From JAFGKM01 sp964408175 (GTDB lineage Bacteria > Ratteibacteria > UBA8468 > B48-G9 > JAFGKM01), in assembly GCA_964408175.1 (NCBI GenBank), contig CAYOYL010000188.1, forward strand, positions 1-7,396: a DNA stretch of 7,396 nucleotides. The letters run 5' to 3'. The notes beneath the pieces are model-generated. The model was not told where the DNA came from. It saw only the letters and a list, made by a program, of their open reading frames with translations, and did no database searches. Position numbers and translations under genes: made by a program. This document shows, piece after piece, positions 5,067-7,396 of this stretch (its first letter is position 1; every line of letters begins with the position of its first letter).

Positions 5067-7396
5067 AAAGGAAGAAGTTTCTTTTACCCGCAACTATAAT
5101 GCTTTTTCTCGTCTATCTGTCTACCCAGATTTTTTCTGCAGGGGACAGTGTTATTTCACAGCGTCTCAGGGAGGCTAAAAATATACAGATACAGACTGGT
5201 AAGGCACTATTACCTGAAGGACCTGAGAGTGGACTGGTACTCTTTGCAGACTTTGAAGAAGAGGGGAAGGTGTATTTAGGCAATACCTTTATAGACCTGC
5301 CATTTGAAATCTCTCATTATCTTAAAGGACGCTTCGGTCAGGGTTACTATTTTGAGAAGCCAAGGGCTAATATGCTGCCTGCTGAAATGGCAGATATAGA
5401 AGGTAATATCAGTGGTTTTAAAGGTACAGGGGATGCAGGACTGAGAACCCTGCCTTCTGAAACAGACTTTGGTAAGAGGGTTCTGGCAGTCACGCTAAAA
5501 GGGAAAGATGCCGGCTTTCAAACAGTCCCTGTCCCTGTATCCTATTACAGAAGGTCTTGGCATGAAAAAAAATGGACTCTGCTTGCATCCTGTTATGTCA
5601 AAGGGCCTAAGGATACTGAGATAGTGGCTGATGTCTCCTTTGTAGAGAAAGAACTTGTTATCCCTGAACCAAAGAAAAAAGACGAAAAGAAAGAAGAGAG
5701 AATACCTGACGAATCATTTCCTCAGAAGATAACCCTTACAGGAGACTGGCAGAGGGTTGCCGCATATGCTGTCTCTGACATCAGGCTTAAAGAAAGAGAT
5801 GCGTCTTTTTCTATCAAAACATCCTCTCCTGCAGAGGGTGTGCTGATGGTTGATGGCCTTCAGTTTGAGCAGGCAGGGTACTATCCCCACGGTCACCTGA
5901 TGCCCACAACCTGGCTGCCTGGTGGCACGCAATCTCCTGCTACCTTTGTTTCTCTGAAAGACCAGATGAAGAGTATCTTCCCTGTGAACGAAGGGAGTGT
6001 TGCATTCTGGACAAAGACCCCCCTTTCTTCTAACCTGAAATCCCCTGGCGGAATCGCCTGGTTTTCTTACGGGAGTGGGTGGAACCCTAACTGGGGTATG
6101 AGTACATACAGGTTTTACACTGCTTCTGAAGGGTTTATATACTTTAACAGAACCAAAACCAATGCCACAGATGGCAACTGGCATCATATAGTAATGGGTT
6201 GGGATAAAACAAAGGGTTACTCATATATTGACGGTAAACTTTATGGGGAGTTTGAACGTAAGGAGGTAAAAGATATATCAGGAATTATTGAAACCTACAG
6301 GCTGCTTATAGGCGGGAGTGTTTCAGATGGACAGGCAGCCAACTCCATAATGGATGAGTTTGCCATTTTCAACAGAAGACTGACAGATGAGGAGATACTG
6401 CAACTGGCAGAGGGCAGACAGATAAAACCTGTTGTGTCACCAATACTTTTTTCCATCTTAGGCAGAAAGGTCTTTTTCCGTGATGAAGAGGCTTCCTGTG
6501 TTGAGGTAAAGATGGTAAAAACATCCAGTGACGGCAAAAAAGGTTCTTTAAGTGTAGATTTCTCCATTGGGGATGTACTGTTCTTTACACAGGAGGCAAA
6601 AGGTGAGGGAGAAAGTTTAAGGTTTCATTTTAAACCCGGACACCTCACAGCAGGCAGTTACCTGTGCAGGGTTGGAAGTGTAGAAGAAGGCAGAGGAGGT
6701 TATTTTGAGTTTGAGATAGATATTATCCCCCCCTTGAACGGTGAACACTATATAATCTCTTCCTGGGGCGGAGGTGCAGATACACAGGACTGGCGAGACT
6801 TCTATAAAAGGGTGAGGTTTAATGCCCTTGATACCTACTCTGAAAACCTTGACCTTATGGCAAAAAATGGCTTCTTTTATTCCTGGCACTATAACTTTGG
6901 TAACGGTATATGGAGCCCTGAGAATAGAAAGGATGTTCGTGAAACCACCCTGAAAGGAGCAGAAAAGAGGGCGGGGTACCCTAACTGGAAGTATGTACTG
7001 CTCAACAGTGAGAAGGCTCCGTGGAACCTTCCTGATGAGAAAGAGAGAAAAGAATGGTTTGACATCTGGGCAAGGAAAGAACTGGGCTTCCCTATCCCGG
7101 AAGGCGGATGGAGGTTTGGCACCCCGCATAACCCTATCCAGTGCTGGTTTACAGATGAGAACAGGCCTGCCGAAGATGGGGTTTATGAAATATCAAGAGA
7201 GTTTCAGTTTCTCTACTGGTGGTATAACAGGGGTTGCGGCTGGTGGAGGCTTAATGCAGAAGCGGCAGATGTAATAAAAGGTGTAAGGAGTGATGTAAAG
7301 ACGTGGACAGACCCACTAAGATACTGGGGGCAGGTTGCAGAACTGGATGCAGGTGGTACCTGGAGTTATCAGTTAACCCCTGAGCCTCTTATCGGG
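5063..7396 (+). CDS. Exported CBM4/9-LamG-TIM barrel putative glycosidase (3' end missing)
   Basis: The frame stays open from the ATG to the window edge, giving 778 residues with no stop, so the 3' end is outside. Residues 1-26 are a signal peptide (MKRKK, hydrophobic core, cleavage IFSA|GD). Residues ~55-285 look like a CBM4/9-type jelly roll: W229 in TGDWQRV and the signature VDGLQFEQAG at 263-272 are typical of its last strands. A Lys/Glu-rich insert (201-213) interrupts it. Residues ~305-450 are a LamG-like (LamGL, concanavalin A-like) domain: EGSVAFW (310), NWHHIVMGWD (W373-H374-H375), YIDGKLYG (D390-G391) and MDEFAIFNRRLTDEEI (430-445). Residues ~453-558 are a beta-sandwich, and from ~562 a TIM-barrel-like region begins. 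In it, YVLLNSEK holds E650, a plausible acid/base glutamate of the GH-A 'N-x-E/N-E' kind, followed by Trp-rich FLYWWYNRGCGWW (W719, W720, W727, W728), which could stack on sugars. The glycosidase family is not identified. The modular build suggests a secreted enzyme that binds and cleaves a complex glycan, working with the two genes upstream. Confidence 0.75.
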   Translation, partial: MKRKKFLLPATIMLFLVYLSTQIFSAGDSVISQRLREAKNIQIQTGKALLPEGPESGLVLFADFEEEGKVYLGNTFIDLPFEISHYLKGRFGQGYYFEKPRANMLPAEMADIEGNISGFKGTGDAGLRTLPSETDFGKRVLAVTLKGKDAGFQTVPVPVSYYRRSWHEKKWTLLASCYVKGPKDTEIVADVSFVEKELVIPEPKKKDEKKEERIPDESFPQKITLTGDWQRVAAYAVSDIRLKERDASFSIKTSSPAEGVLMVDGLQFEQAGYYPHGHLMPTTWLPGGTQSPATFVSLKDQMKSIFPVNEGSVAFWTKTPLSSNLKSPGGIAWFSYGSGWNPNWGMSTYRFYTASEGFIYFNRTKTNATDGNWHHIVMGWDKTKGYSYIDGKLYGEFERKEVKDISGIIETYRLLIGGSVSDGQAANSIMDEFAIFNRRLTDEEILQLAEGRQIKPVVSPILFSILGRKVFFRDEEASCVEVKMVKTSSDGKKGSLSVDFSIGDVLFFTQEAKGEGESLRFHFKPGHLTAGSYLCRVGSVEEGRGGYFEFEIDIIPPLNGEHYIISSWGGGADTQDWRDFYKRVRFNALDTYSENLDLMAKNGFFYSWHYNFGNGIWSPENRKDVRETTLKGAEKRAGYPNWKYVLLNSEKAPWNLPDEKERKEWFDIWARKELGFPIPEGGWRFGTPHNPIQCWFTDENRPAEDGVYEISREFQFLYWWYNRGCGWWRLNAEAADVIKGVRSDVKTWTDPLRYWGQVAELDAGGTWSYQLTPEPLIG

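Noticed and set aside
5714..6187. Open frame of 157 codons on the minus strand
   Set aside because: It lies fully inside the CBM4/9-LamG coding region, its product has no recognisable domain, and the sense-strand protein shows clear domain motifs over the same bases.
6617..7129. Open frame of 170 codons on the minus strand
   Set aside because: It is opposite the beta-sandwich and barrel region of the last gene; no domain motif was seen, and the sense frame is continuous and motif-bearing.

Overview
The window is a densely coding, one-direction (+ strand) stretch from a bacterial genome. It holds the 3' end of a prepilin-like gene followed by three tightly packed genes for exported carbohydrate-active-type proteins. 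All genes have good Shine-Dalgarno sequences, start with GTG or ATG, and show typical Sec signal peptides. Base composition is moderate and arginine is written mostly AGG/AGA. The combination of an H-X9-DG-type prepilin tail with very large, multidomain GH42-like secreted proteins suggests a member of the PVC group (Planctomycetota, Lentisphaerota, Verrucomicrobiota) or an allied candidate phylum such as Omnitrophota. This is an inference from gene style; no phylogenetic marker is present.

Layout. Positions 1-251: C-terminal part of a prepilin-like protein, open at the left edge. 252-308: short spacer with the ribosome binding site of the next gene and a weak possible promoter. 309-3878: a 1189-residue exported protein with a glutamine-amidotransferase-like N-terminal domain, two beta-sandwich regions, a GH42-like TIM barrel, a beta-galactosidase trimerisation-like domain and a C-terminal beta-rich tail. 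3915-5066 (or GTG at 3912): an exported protein of about 383 residues with a CBM9-like domain and a helical C-terminus. 5063 to the right edge: an exported protein, cut off by the window after 778 residues, with a CBM4/9-like jelly roll, a LamG-like (concanavalin A-like) domain, a beta-sandwich region and the start of a TIM-barrel glycosidase-like domain.

The last three genes are spaced by 33-36 nt and by an ATGA overlap, so they very probably form one operon. The likely theme is binding and processing of a glycan outside the cytoplasm: one putative glycosidase with altered active-site residues, one glycan-binding helper and one multi-module putative glycosidase. The substrate cannot be read from sequence. 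The most interesting point is that the GH42-like barrel of the first protein appears to lack both canonical catalytic glutamates, while its fold-level signature and trimerisation domain are kept. No RNA gene, mobile element, CRISPR array or convincing terminator was seen, and no gap between genes exceeds 60 bases.
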